From assembly GCF_050908995.1 (NCBI RefSeq), contig NC_135120.1, positions 15,017,433 to 15,081,432 on the forward strand: a DNA stretch of 64,000 bases. The letters run 5' to 3'. How positions within the stretch are numbered: the first letter of the stretch is position 1; the number at the start of each line of letters is the position of its first letter. A model generated the notes under the pieces. It had not been told where the DNA came from. It did not search any database and worked only from the letters and a program-made list of their open reading frames with translations. The DNA is from Andrena cerasifolii. Its lineage: Eukaryota; Arthropoda; Insecta; Hymenoptera; Andrenidae. Position numbers and translations under genes: made by a program. Positions 1 to 13,609 of the stretch are shown piece by piece.

Positions 1-3000
1 GCTGCAATTCAGCACAATCAAACTCACGAAGGAAACATTTCCAAAGCATTTCGCTATTGCGCACGGAGCAAGAGTATGGAACCGCTTTTTTTTTTACAAG
101 CGACGAAGATCATGGATCCCTTTAGACGATGGAACAGAAATAATAGCGACGAATATCGGGTGGCCAATGATCCCCGCGGCTGAAAACTCTTTCTGGCTAA
201 CGCGGCCACGGTGATGGCATAATTAAAGTCGTTTAATCAAGCATGAAATCGTATCAAAGTGCGCTGGTAACGACCGAAACGAGTTTCGATAGCGTGACTA
301 TCCGGCGGTGTCCAACACGCACGTACAGGGGGCTCAAAGGGGGCTCTACAATTAAATTAATGAAATAGGGTCTCGAAGAGAGTGCACGTGTACGGGACAA
401 GGAACACCCGAGAGACCGAAATTCGCGGTAAAGGGGACGGGAAAAAGTGACGCAAAGCCTCGAAAAAAAAAAACTGGGGAAAGTATGTCATTCAGGGGGA
501 GCAACGCCGTGAATTTAAAATATTTCTGACGCCGAAGAGAACCCAGGCCCGTCGATCAATCGAACTGCCGAACGAAGTTAACCATGTTTATGTAATTCCT
601 CTGATTACGTTTGCCAATTTAGTTAATAGAATCCCGCCATTCCGCCTACATTTTCGCCCAAATATGATTTCAAGGCGGAAACTCGGTTCTTGGTCGCGTT
701 CGAGTCTTGAAATTATTCAGTCGCTACGGAATTGCTTTACTATCAGCTTTCATTGATTCAATTTTAACGAGGTCATGCTCCCGAATCATTCTCCCCGAAG
801 CTTACACGCCCCCTAAAATCCGACCCAAAATACCGCCCCGCCGAATAGGTTATAACCCGGGCCTAACCCACCGTCGCAAAGTGGTTCCAAAGTGCCTTTT
901 TGTGGACAGAATTCCGTATCTCCGTCTATTCTCAACCGATTTTTTATTTATTTTCTGCTCGTTTTGTCGGGGATTAAATTTGCTAAAATGTCAAACAGTA
1001 GTTTTCCAAAATTTTCTTTAGGGATTAAAAGAAAAAAAATTCTGAACTCTTGGTTCCGAAACAACGAGTTTATTAACCAGTTTTTTTCATTTAGTTAGTC
1101 TTCTTCCATATATTCTACATCTTCTTTATAATTAAACAAAAGATATTTTACGTCTTTTTCAAGTGCAACAGACGGAGTTAGCCATTGGGACCTCAAAATC
1201 GAAATTAAAGGACAAAGACCACGACTGCACCTTAACTATAATTAATCCCACTTCCCTTGGCCAAGTTTTACTGCCGCTCGACTTTGACTGTCTTAAAACT
1301 GTGCGCACCCTGCCTAGAAGCAACATTTCGACCGAATTAAACGCGCCTCCGCCGAAAGTCGCGCAGCATACTTTACGGCCGTTATAAATAAGGCCAGACA
1401 CAAGTCCGAGATTCCATGGGATTCCCTTTTCTTCCCTTCGACGGAAGGTAATGCATAACTTTCCGTGATTAACGATGATGGGTTCCCTCAGCGCTCAGGC
1501 CTTACCCCGGGAATATCTAAAGCGGTTTTCGATATCCGCCGCGAAACCGACCAATCGTCGACGACTGCTCGATCTGAAATGGTGGAGGGCGGGCAGACAG
1601 AGAGAAAGAGAAAAGGGAGAAACGAAAAGATAGAGCAGAAAACAGGTGGGGGTTGTGGGTGATGGGTGGAGGGGGTGGGGGGTGTAGATTGAGAATCGTA
1701 GTAGAAAATTTCAGGTGCAGTGGCTGACGAGCAAGAAGGGGCTTATTATCGCTAATTACGTACAAACAGCGTGGATTCGGTTTCTCGTGGATCGTGAACG
1801 CGTGACTCGCTTCCAAAGTTTCGTCTAGCTAAATTCGAGAACGGCGGGAGGAGGGAGTGGCGAGGGCGGGATCGGTCGCGGTAGCACTGGGGAACTATAT
1901 ATCCTCGCGTAATCAAAACATCGGTGCGTTTTGCACGATTCTGTTCGTGTTTTCCGGAGTGGTGGGAGGGGAGCTAATTAGAAATTATTCGTCAAATGAA
2001 TCGCGCCTATGTCCGCTAGCCTAGCGCGCGCCGCGACCGCACGATCGACGAGAAATCCACGTGACGTGGAAGTCAGATGCATTGGTCAAGAAACCAGGAT
2101 GTAATGTATTAAGCGAAACGAAGATCTCGGGATCAAGGACGATCCTGAAATCCAGGACGGTCCTACGATCAGGACCAAGGATCTTGACGAGGGTACCTGA
2201 GCCACACATGGGCCGGGCTGCTCGCAACTGCATTGCCGTTTCACTCGTTAGCAGGGCTTTCCATCTCGTTCGTTGTTCGCACTTTCCTGATTGGTCAGAG
2301 ACTGATCAGACTGACGGTCGTTCGTGCATGATCCGATTGGCGATCATGTCCTAATTCTTTCAGCCCTTGAACGTTCGAGACCTCTCGCGTGCAAGCGATT
2401 ACCAAAAGTGATCGTTTTCTAACGTATTCGTTTCGCTCGCGGCTGAACTCCTACCCCGCCCCTGTCGGATTCCCGTTGCGACTGAACATTTCTGAGTAAG
2501 CGTAGTTCCACAGACGACCTGCGACGATTCTTCTTCCCCCTCCCTTTCAGATAAGAAAGTAATAACTATCGCATTATGTGACTGTCCCTTTGTTTGCTCG
2601 AGCCTATAAACCACCGGTTACATAATTTATGCGACGTCGATGTGCCGCTGCACGAAAGCGGAATCGAGGAATCAATAATAACTACAGAGAAGTCACACAG
2701 AAACAACGTAACTTCCAAGTTCTGGCAAACATTGTTGCTCGCGTTGTTTCGATCGAACTTCACCGGCGAATACAAGTCTATGCTGCTCGAGGAAAAAGGT
2801 AGAACGACGTGAACGTGTCTAGAGAGCTGCTCCCTGTATTACATGCCTCTGAATCTTCGTAACAAATCGTTCTCCCAAGTCGACGAAATTCTGTAGACGA
2901 CCAGGGAATTCGACAAACATTAATGAAAACCATATTGTTGCTTCGGGGCGTATCAGCGATGGACCGTTTCGTTTGGGGTTTGAAAACTCCCCAGGTTGTT

Positions 3001-6000
3001 TCGCGAGATGAGATTCCGTTCGGCGAGCCCTCCCACAAAGCTACCAATCGCTTTATCAGCTCAGATAAAACCTACCGCGAGCAGCTCCATCACCGAGACT
3101 CGCAATTTTTCACTTACGAGATCGCAAGCCCCCCCTTCGCCGATCATGCGATTAAACATTCCGTTTAGCGACGAGCACCGACTGATAGGAATCTGACTTT
3201 TTCATCGTCATGACCGCGCCTCTGCCGTACATGTCGATACTATTCACGATAAACAGGCTCCCCGGGCTCCCTTGATCGTATCACGCAGTTTCCCTCTATC
3301 TATTTTCCGATACTTATTTCTTTCCTCTTTGTGCGCCGAAACGACGGGAAGACGACGAGAGGAACAGAACGCGGCCAGATCGATCCCTACCTGAATGTTC
3401 AAGAGCAATGAAAAGGGAAAGAAGGGAGGGCGGATTGGCGGAGTGGAGACGCAAAAGAAACAAACGGAAAGATAGAGGAGACAGGGAGGAGACGAGTAGG
3501 GGCGGGTTACTTGGTTCTTTCGCGAGAGCAGATCTTATCCTGGATGGTGGGGGTCTGAAGTGAAGGGAGTAACGTGGGTGCTTCGATATTGGGCCTGCAT
3601 GCATCGAGTAAGAGAACAGCGATTTATAGAGGCGCGATTCGGCTGTCCGAGTGTCCGAAATAACTGCTCGCGTAAGGGAGTTTCAGCTTGATGTATTTCT
3701 GCTCGCGGAGAAAGGGGTCAGAGCGAGTGGGTTATAGAAGAAATCAGGGGTTAACTTGTGAAAGTTCAATTTTGTAATAACTCTGATCTGCATCTAGAAT
3801 TTAAATTCAGCTTCAGTCAAGCACTGCTGAAAGTGAATTACCAAATTACCAGAAAAATAGACGTTTCTATATCCCCTCCTTCATCGCGATATGCTTAATA
3901 GTTTTGCGGAAGCACCGTCGCTCTTTTGACCCACGGAACGTCGATGGAGTATAAGCGGGAAATGGCAGGAACGGTGCTCAGTGTTCGTCGAAAATTCCAT
4001 TAAAACAGTTGGCGCGGATCGGGGAGGGCCGAAGGAGTGCGCCAAGGGGAAAATGAGAAAGAGGGAATAAAAACGAGGAACCCGGGGTAGAAAAAAGGTT
4101 GCTAGGTGAAAACGCGGGCTTTCGCTGCCGGTAGGTTTATTATAAACGGCCTCGTTTTCCTCATTTCGCAACACGGTCAAGTGGAGCATCGCGTGGCGAA
4201 AAATAATTTGCGCCTTTACGTCAAGAAACCCCGCGGACCGAAACGAGCTCCTTGGAACGGAAAAATTCGCCCAACCAAACAGATCTCTCTTCCGTATCCG
4301 TACACAGAGGGGAAGAATTCGCGGATTAGTCGCGGGCAACGTGTCTTTCCCCCGCAATGCGCTTTTATTTCGTTTCGTATTGACGAGAAATTCACGGGTG
4401 CGTTATGAAAAAAGTTGTTCAAACTTTTTTAATGAGTCATCGAAGTATAGTTTCCACGGCACGACGATATAAGCGCGGCAGTATTCCACATATACGCGTG
4501 AAAATTCACCGAGAAGATATTATTGAACACTTCCCATCGACAGCTTTCTCAGCGGCGATCGAAGAAGCTGGACATTGATTTATGACAGCAGAGACGGGTA
4601 AACAATCGTGAAGCTTTAAACGATGTTCGGACGACTCGTCAAGTTAAATATGCTGACAAGGAAAGTGCAGTTTAGTGTTTCCGTGCAGCGCGAAATGATT
4701 TATTCAACACAACGACAACTTCGATCCGGGTTATTCGCGATATGTGCCCTTGTTAATTTTGTCCAATTTCACCGACGAATTTCCTGCCTCAGGCTTTATG
4801 GAATATATTTATGAAATATAGGACTAAAGTTATTCCTCGCGTGGCTGAAGTCTAAGGGGTTGGAGGACGGACGAAAAAACGTGGCTGAATCGTAACATGT
4901 CGTTAACCTTGTTTCGAGAGAGGCAAGGATCGATAGTAATGGATCGCTGATGTGCCGGTGGCCAAAGAATGGATGAAAGCACACTACTTCCGGGAACGGG
5001 GGACTGGACGGGCCATTCCCAATCCTATCCCTCAGGAATAAAATGTTCGATGGAAGCCTCCGCGCACTTGTTACTAGTCAAAAGTCGAAAAGAAAAGGTG
5101 GACTTTCCGCTGCCACGACGTTGAAGATATTACTGGAAGGAAAATAAGAGGAAGCTAGGTAGAGTTGAGGAAAGCCGTGATCGAAGTTATCGAACGGCTG
5201 AGTAAGCTGTCTCGAATCAAGGTGGAATCAGAAAATGCGCTTCTTCTGACAATATTTATCCTCCGAGACGTTGACCGTCGCGTGGTTCACATCCTCGAAA
5301 TTATTTGCGCTCATACGCTCGCTGTCTCTCTAAAAATACCGTTTATCTGTTGCTCTAAATCAGTGGAAACTACGCCCTAAGCCAGCAGAAGTAAGATTTC
5401 CATTTTTCCGCAGTTATTCAGGCTCGCCCCATTAATAATGCATGGCTGCTTGCATCGCAATGCGTACGGTTGATCAACGAAACAGATTGACGCGTCTATA
5501 TAAGCGTTCATGGCAATGGTACTTCTTCCTGTCACGAAAGTCAGTCGTTGCTTTGACATCGATCGCTCCAGATCGAGAAAGCTGTGACTCGTAAAGAGAC
5601 GAACTGGAAAGAAGCAATTCTAAACCGAGTTGTATGCATTAATAAAAAGAGTGGTTGCTTCTCTCGGAAAAAGCCCCTATACAATTTATAATATCAAACT
5701 ATTAACCAGGAGATTGATTTCTATTAAAAGAGGAGAACCAACATTGCCCAATAACCTCCCTTCACCCTCAAATTATAGATTACGAACGCACATACTTGAC
5801 GAGAGTAAAACTCCTGTTAAAATCAGATGAAACCGATACGCGGGGAACTTTTGCGTACACGCCGTAACGAGATAAAGCGTCGCGAGTATTCGTTGATGGT
5901 GGATTTAATATTGCAGCGTACCGTTTCAGCAAGTCGCTGCTGAACTTTCACGTCGCTGCAACGAGGAACGAACCGCGCGGCAAGTGAAAAAGTAATTGGC

Positions 6001-8049
6001 CAGAAGCGTTCTTCCTTTCGCGTTAATTTTTCAGTGTACGCGAAAAGGAGGATAGGCGTCGAGCGACGAAGCTAGATTGTTACAACAACAGACGAGCGGA
6101 GTGGTAGAAGCACGGAGGAACGAAACTTCCCAGACCCTTCTATTTTCTTTGAAAACCGTTCGACCCGGGGATTCAGCGCGGAGCCGCGACTCTTCCCGTA
6201 CTTTCTTTCGTCTCTCCAGGACTTTGGAAAATTTCAGGGCGTCGAAATAATCCTCGAGGCACGTACGGCGCGCTCGCACGGCATTACGAGGAGCATCGCG
6301 GGCTGGCGAATATACTCGACAGAGGAACGAACAGGCGGCAAGCCAAAGCCTGGACAAGTTTCTAGACGTACTCAATTAAAAGTTCGAGCCACTCGGACGA
6401 AGTAGCGCGTGGACCCGGGTTACAGAGGGGGTGGAGGGAGCCAGGAGCTGTTCTGCCTTCTCTTTTCCCCTCGAGTGGATCTACGTCGATCACAGGAAAC
6501 GCCGCGATCCACTGGCATTTCATTATCGCCTCGATTACACGAGTGCCCCTGGTTACTGCCAGGCAATTTCACTCGACCCTTTTGGATCCACCACCGCGAT
6601 GCATCCCCGTGTTTCAGCCCTCCCTCTCCGCGCAACTACCATTCTTTTTTTTTTTTGTTCCTTCCCTCGTTTAACCACTCCGTCTACCTCTTTCCCCAGC
6701 CGATTTAGCAGCCACAGCTTGTTTCCGCCGATTACGCCGTCCGGCTACGACGATCGAACTCGAGACACCGGGTACGCTATCGGATCGTGTCCCGAACCGT
6801 TCAACGGTCCGAGGAAGATGACGGCCGACAGTGATACTTTTGGCAATCGCTTTTGACCCGAGGGTATCTCGCACAGTAAAGAGCAATCTACTTGTTCCCG
6901 TGTCACCGTTCGTCACAATCGCGTGGAAAGCATGGCGCATATTGCGTGCACCATGATGATCCTTTCGTGAGACTCTCTTTTAGGGGGTGGGGGTAGATAG
7001 ATAAATGAATAGAAACAGCGATCGTGGCTTTGGGAGCTGGCGAATCGTCTGTTCTGCTCCGCCGTGGTTCCCTCGCATGCATCGCGCAATTACGCCGCTT
7101 ACGTTGGGTAACATAAACGAACTAGCCCATCGATTCGTGCATATAAATGTTGGCAATTAGAGGAGCTGATCGAAATGCGCGGCGAAAATACGCCACTCGA
7201 TTATCTTCGTTATCGATTATCGGATCGAAACGTATCGCAAGGCGACGCGTTGGCTTCGCCTGTGCGAGCAGTTGTCGAAATTGTCGGCTGCGCACACAGG
7301 CGTCGATTGGCATCGATCGTACGAACAACTCTCGCCGACGGCGACTGATGAACCAATATCACCGCGCGGGGATAAGGAAGATCTTTAAACGATCGGCGCC
7401 GGATCTGAAGCTGTGCAAACGCGGGACCGATCAACGTTTCTATTTAAACGGATACGATGCTGTGGTTTCCGAAGAACGTTTAATTAAACCGCGGAATAAA
7501 ATTAAAACGCATTGGCTGCAATTTCGCCCGCACTCGGATTTGAATTGTAAAACACGATCTCGACAAACTCCTCGCATCTGCAAACATTGTTCGATTACTT
7601 CCAGTCAATCGAGCCCATTCCTGCGGACGGCGCCGTGCGGATTCCGATAATAGATCGGCGACGAGCAAATGGAATTAATCGATAAAGATTCTCGACCCGG
7701 CATCCTCGATTTTCAAAGTACTGCTTAGAACCCAGTGCGCTCGTTAACTAGTAACCTCCGAGTAATGGCTTTCCGTTTGAAGCGCGCGTAGGAATAGGTC
7801 GCGCAACGACACCGACTACTAAGCTTCGATTGATGAAAAGAAATCTGCGCGGTATCTGTTATTACTCGTGAAAGCGCGCTTGATTTCGCCAACGGATGGC
7901 TCCCCTTTACCGGTATCGTTCTTTCTATTCATTTATCGTTACGATGCGGGTACACATACGTTCGCGGACACGTACGCTTACATTCGACAGGCATGCTTTT
8001 CCACCACTGTCCTTCTACGTGGAATAAGAAGAATTTTCTGCTGACTTAC
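1..8049 (-). other. unc-13 intron 5 (incomplete; continues past the left edge)
   Basis: This stretch follows the strong GTAAGT donor of exon 5. All open frames read here are short and resemble no known protein. The only structures noted are a G-rich tract at 1648-1682, a set of imperfect AGGAC/GTCCT inverted motifs at about 2120-2190 and a 12-nt T run at 6645-6656. The next unc-13 exon should start with an Asp split codon, and I could not find it. Confidence 0.75.
1648..1682 (+). other. G-rich tract, potential G-quadruplex
   Basis: Within 35 nt the plus strand has five runs of three or more G (GGGGG, GGG, GGG, GGGGG, GGGGGG) separated by loops of one to six bases. This fits the usual four-run quadruplex pattern. 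The unc-13 transcript would carry the C-rich strand here, so any quadruplex would form on DNA and not on that RNA. Folding is inferred from pattern only. Confidence 0.5.
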
Positions 8050-8173
8050 CGAAAGGAAGCTCCAAACGGCAGTCTATGAGGAGCGAGTGGCCGGTCGGGT
8101 TTTTCGTGCCGATGATGTCGGCGCCCCTCATCTCGAGCTCCGAATCTAGGCTGACCCATTGCCCGGAACCCTC
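8050..8173 (-). CDS. unc-13: unc-13 coding exon 5, end of C2A domain (residues 92-132)
   Basis: This 124-nt minus-strand exon is bounded by acceptor GATTTTGCAG (complement of 8174-8183) and donor GTAAGTCAG (complement of 8041-8049). It encodes EGSGQWVSLDSELEMRGADI, then I-G-T-K-N-P-T-G-H and S-L-L-I-D-C-R-L-E-L-P-F, plus one base. The G-x-W-x-x-L-D-S, I-x-G-T-K-x-P-T-x-H and L-L-x-D-x-x-x-E-L-P blocks match the C-terminal part of Munc13 C2A. The exit phase is 1. In relatives the next residue is Asp (GAY), so the next exon should begin with AC or AT. No convincing continuation was found in 1-8049, so the calmodulin-binding, C1, C2B, MUN and C2C regions are expected beyond the left edge. Confidence 0.97.
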
Positions 8174-11100
8174 CTGCAAAATCCAGAATCGGGAACGTGA
8201 AACACCGGCAGTGAGAACTTCCGCCCTGGCGCCCATTACGCGATAAATTCGACGGATTAAGCGCAGAGGAACGGAGACGCGCATAATCAAAGCTCAACGG
8301 AGGCGCAATCCCAACTCATTGCATTATATAAAGTTTCAAACAAAATTCTGCTGCAGCATCCTCGCGGGCTGTGTTAAAGACCTACATTTCTGGCTCGGCT
8401 GGTATCTTCGGCGCGGTTCCCGTGCAAACTGCCGGCGCGGATTAACGCGTTTAATGCAACAGAAGACGTGCGTGCCTATAATAAACAAGCGCCCGTTACT
8501 GCGCTAAATTTCCGCTAATGTTCTATCTAAATTCCAATCGTCGCGCGGGCCCGCGCGAATTGGTATTGCGGTTCGTCGGCGTCCGCGGCACCGAATATCA
8601 ATCGATCCACTCGAACAGTATCTTACCAACTCCGGCTAAATAACGCTATGAATAAATTGATAGGATTGCTAGCTACTCGCCGGCGATTATTCCCCGCCCG
8701 CGGAGCGTTAATTCGCTCGAAACAATCTCACCTTTACGGTTAAGCACCGTCTGCCCCAGGCGCGATTATTAGATACAGGGCCGAGAGGGAGCGGTAGGGT
8801 TCGTAATTTACGTAAGGCGAGTTACGCTCGTCGAAAGCATTCTTTGCTGGATGCACGGGATTAAATGTCGGCCGCGGGTGCAACGGCGCGGACTAGTAAC
8901 GGCCGTGTACGCCGGGCGAATGCACATAACACGTGTACATAAATTCTGGAAAGGTCTCTTTTCCATGCGCCCGCCCTCCCGTACTCTCAGAAATGAGCTG
9001 CGAACCATGGCTATCAAAGTGCACGCACGGCTGTTTGCAAATGCCGCGCCGTAATTAAAGCAATTCCCTTTTATCCGCAGCTGCTCGCCGCTCGCCCGCG
9101 ACTTACGACTGGAACGAACGCCCGGCCGTATTTCTCCGCGGGCAACGGCGTTTCGTCTTAATTATTCGTAACTGGATCACTGTTGACAAATTAGCTGCGC
9201 CAGCGGCTGCCTCGATCGAAACGAATCGTGAGTGCTCGCGACGTCCTAGCTCCCCGCGCGAAGCGCACTTTCATCCTGAAAGGAGCATCCCTTGATTGGG
9301 CCAGATTGTTCCCTCTCCAGAAATTAGGTCTCGCGGTTAATTCGTTTGGTAACGAAACTTTCCTGCGCGTGGTTAAAATAATTACGAGGAGCATCGTTTC
9401 TACAGCGGCGTGTCGGTGCTTAGAAGTTGTTTAAAGGTTCGGGTGCACGTTTCGTTTACATTTTCTGGATGCGTGGGAATAATGTCTGAATGCATTCTCT
9501 GATAAATCGCAGATGGTATTGGAGAGATGAGTAGTGTCCCGAACCCTAGCATAAAAACTGTGAGGAACATAACAACCGAAATGCCGGGCTCGCGTGAATA
9601 GCACACCTCGAATTAGGACCACAGCCTGAAATGTTTATTTTAGTAATAGCCGTAAAATCTGTTCCGCACTCGCATAAACTAATAAATAATGTTGCAATCA
9701 CACGCGGGCGTCGCGCTAATGGCGTAGGTAGGATTAGATTCGTAGCTTTAAGTCCTTTATATCCGACAATATAATTCTCGAATCTCTTTAGGATTCACGG
9801 TAAATCGTCGTAAGGGTGTACGTTGCAACGCAGTGTTGATAAAAATCAAGACGGAGATTTACGCCCTCCTTTGACTTGACTCTCTGCACTCCAGTCTCAT
9901 TGTGGAACACGTACTCGCAAGCTCCGATCCATTCGGTGCACGAACAAGTAGCGAAAGGATTTTCTTAACGTCAGGTATGAATACAGCATAGAAGCTCGCT
10001 GAGAATCAAATGGAATTCTGAGTTAGATTGAAAAAAGTGGGAGACGAGGATACAAGGTGGCAAGTTCCGAGTAGCGGTGCGCGTTAATATGGGAACAGTG
10101 GCAACAGATTTATGCAGACCGAAGGAAGGCAATAGCTACCATTCCGCCGAGAATAGTAGTTTAATTCGTATCTAGCTGTTTCCACCAATATCAATTCCAC
10201 TCGCATACGAACTGCAAGTTTGAATTAAAGTTTCATGGATATACGCCCGCGGCTTTTCACGCCTCTGGCCTGGGAGCGCGGTCTCGAACGCTGCTATCGC
10301 ATCGACGCGCTTATGGCCACGGAGCGAACGAAAATTAAACGTTACAGGGTTTCCTCGCGACTTCGTTGCACAGCGGCGGAGTCGGTAACACCGTGTATCG
10401 GTACAAACGTAGTGGAAACAGGGGGAACGTAAATCCGGTTCAATTGGATTATTACGATGCTGCCTCCCATTTGCCGCGCTGCTTTTACGGGGAAGCAAAG
10501 ACACCTGCTTGCACCTGTTGTATCTAACTGGAATGCATTCCGCCCGCTGTTGATTTTCGACCGACGTACACGCGATAGTCTCGCGAGACTGTGGTAATTA
10601 CTCTTCCCCGAAATCCGAGCGGGGCACAAACAGGCCCGGTAAGCTTATTAATCGTTTCAAGCATAGACAGCTGACGGAGGTATTAAATTAGGGGCAGCCG
10701 CCCGGTTCTACTCAGATCCCTCTGACACGGAAAAATCGTCGATTATTTCGCGAGCGATATTCTGCTTTGTAGTTGAACCGTGAATTTCCAACAGAACTAG
10801 CAGCAGGAAAGATCGACGAAAACAGCGATTAACGTTTAATATCTTTGCGGATCTGTAGTCGCGAATATGCACGCTGAAATTCATTGCAACGCGATTTCGG
10901 TACAAATCGAACTGATGATCCGCAACGGTGATCAGTCACGGGAGTCCGGGCGGCGTTGAAATGTTAACAAATCATTAAAATTAACCACAATCGGTCCGCT
11001 GTCGTTATCAAATTAAATGGATTTGTTGTGTGTGATCACGGGGGCGTAAAGAATTCGATGGATTGCCCGAGTCGGAATTGGCAGCGCTGTAAAACCTCCA

Positions 11101-13596
11101 TATATTTGGCCGTTTAAAAAAAGCGCAACCTCAAGCTCCAGCGGATTTGCGGCTTAAACGCCTGGTGACGGCTGAACGATCGAATCAATCACGCTCGAGC
11201 GAGACCTTTGTTCCCGTTAATTTGGAGTTTTACGTCCAGAGCCTGATCCTTTTCGACCATCTATTCGTACATTTAAAGGTCAGCCTCTCCACTTAGCGAC
11301 GCGCGGAACATCCAATCCACGGATTCGTTGAGAAATTATTCGGCGATCCTGCGATTAATTCTCCGCTAGACCTAAGTAATCTTATTCGACCCCCCTGGAC
11401 GACAGAAACTTACGGCGCTAAAACGAATACAGAATTAATTACACGGGGGACCTCTCAGGTATTTCCCCTTCAGTGAATTAAGATCATTTGTAATAAAAAC
11501 ATGAAACGAAATCACACTGAGAGGCATAAAGAAGCTCGTTCGTGTGGGGTCCGGTTGCTTTCAATGGAAATCTGAAAAGTGTCAAAGGCGAGAGGAAGCT
11601 CAACCTTGTTTACTCGATAATGCTCTCGAGGAAAATGCAGCTTGGGGGGAGGCGAAAAATAGGGAGTACCAGTGTTCCGTCTCTCGGCGGAAACAGGGAT
11701 TGTTTTCGGGGCAGGTTCGCCGGAAGCAAGAAACAAATTTCTCAAATGTCCCTGGACCAGAATGGATCTGTTTATCTTGAAAAATTTAGCCAGAATAATA
11801 GGACCCTGGAGAAGGAATTCCAGCGAGCTTTGAACATAGCGCATACCGTGCGAGTTTGAGAAACATGCTGCACGCTTTCATTCAACGTGGCGGAATTCTT
11901 CAGATTTTTTGGGGGGCGTCTCGAAGACACGTGGCTCCAAAACTAGAAACAATTTTCACCAAAAGGAAACAGTACTAATAGGCCAGGGATAAAGTAACGA
12001 AGACGACGATATTCGTAGTTAACCTCAGCGAGTTAAGCTTATAATATTGACTACCCACAGGCTCGAATCTGAATAATTTAAAGGCAATTTAAACCGAGCA
12101 AGAGGATGCACTGTATCTTTAGCAGCAGCCGATGGAGAATTGAGTTTACTCTCAAATACGTTCAATATCAGATGGAAGATTTTAAGCAGAAATATCGAGT
12201 AACTTGTATCCACTACGCGGATGCTTGCGAGTGCAAAGATTGACAAGATTCTCTGGTAACTGAAAATTATAAACAGAGGCTCTTTTTCAAATTGTTAATA
12301 GATGACGAGTATAACGGATTTGTAAGTTTTATACACATTATCTTTCAAAACCGAGTTTACGTCGCCATCTCTGCTTCAAACGGAAAGGAAACTGCGCTTC
12401 CCCCGTCTGTTAAAGACTACCGTGCAACACGATTCGTGTTTGTCACGCGAACTCGTGTGCCTATTGTTTTGTGTCATCCGACCGAAAGTTTGCCTCAGTT
12501 CCCGCGTTACTTTGCGCCGCTGACTTCCGCTGCTAATGAGAATCTCTGATAACGAGGCTTACGCGTACTTCTCCTTAGCGTTCGCCGTCAACAAGAATCC
12601 ACGTTCGCAGTGTTAACTGTGAACGGTAACGCGATAGGCGACTATGCGAACTCAATCGTTTGAAATGTATACCTCTAATTGCTACCCACGAATATCAAGA
12701 GTACTGTTCCTTCTCGACATTCTCCAATGCACTATTTAGCATTTGAATATATTCCCCTTTCCTTTACTTTGAATGCTATTATTAATTATTGCTAAGAATT
12801 AATTATTACTAGCCAGAAAGTTCTGTTCCAGAATACTCTCACGAGACAATTACCTTGCAAGGGTAGAATCTAACGCCAGGAACGAAAGCCCGTCAAATTG
12901 AAAAGGCCCTACTGTTGCTCTATACTAGCTGATTGGTGTCACTAAGTCTCTAACGATTGATACTCCTCTGATACATCAACATCTTTTCGGTGACACTTTC
13001 CTAAGTGACCTCGAAAAAAATTGGGTACAATAAAGAAGCAACGAATAACACTATCCACTAAAAAATATATTAAATCGACGCGCTTTGTGCATACCGCGCT
13101 CACGGTAGCCAAGATGGCTCGCCACTGCAGTTGCTCGCTCTGTGGAAGAGGATTGTAACGATGCGTGCATGCGTGGAAAATTTAAACGCTTCGGCAAGAA
13201 CAGTCAGTGAAATCGTTAAGTTGCATTTTATATCGCCTCAATTTCGAAAGACGCTATAACGAATGCGTCGTTACAAAGTAACGTCTCTTCCGATACGAGT
13301 AAGAGAAGTTAGGAGTTTTTGCAAGATTGTACGTACATAACTTCGTATCAGGAATTGACACGAATGCCTCAGTCACATAATCACGCGAAAGTGACTGTTA
13401 TTCATCGGAGTGTATTAAAAGAACTTTAATACCTCGGGAACGTTGCGAAGTAAGTGCCTGATAACGCATCAACATTATTTTATCGTCAATAAACTGACGT
13501 TATTCACGCAGCTATTAAACCACGAGGTCACGTTGCTTAATGTCCTGAATTTCAGCCGTAATATGAACATATCAGGACTTCATCTGACCATTTAAT

Positions 13597-13609
13597 CCCC
13601 CCCCCCCCC
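13597..13609. repeat. Poly-C run (13 nt)
   Basis: Thirteen C residues in a row on the plus strand, a mononucleotide repeat likely to vary in length between individuals and prone to assembly error. Confidence 0.9.

Noticed and set aside
1506..1516. A possible 11-nt unc-13 exon (AG-ATATTCCCGGG-GTAAG on the minus strand) that would give Asp-Ile-Pro after exon 5
   Set aside because: The phase fits, and mammals have Asp-Ile-Pro here, but the expected acidic residues do not follow and an 11-nt match with AG and GT borders is easily due to chance.
7147..7650. A 167-codon open frame on the plus strand
   Set aside because: It is Arg-rich, resembles no family and starts with no clear ATG context or splice signals; such frames are expected by chance in 64 kb.
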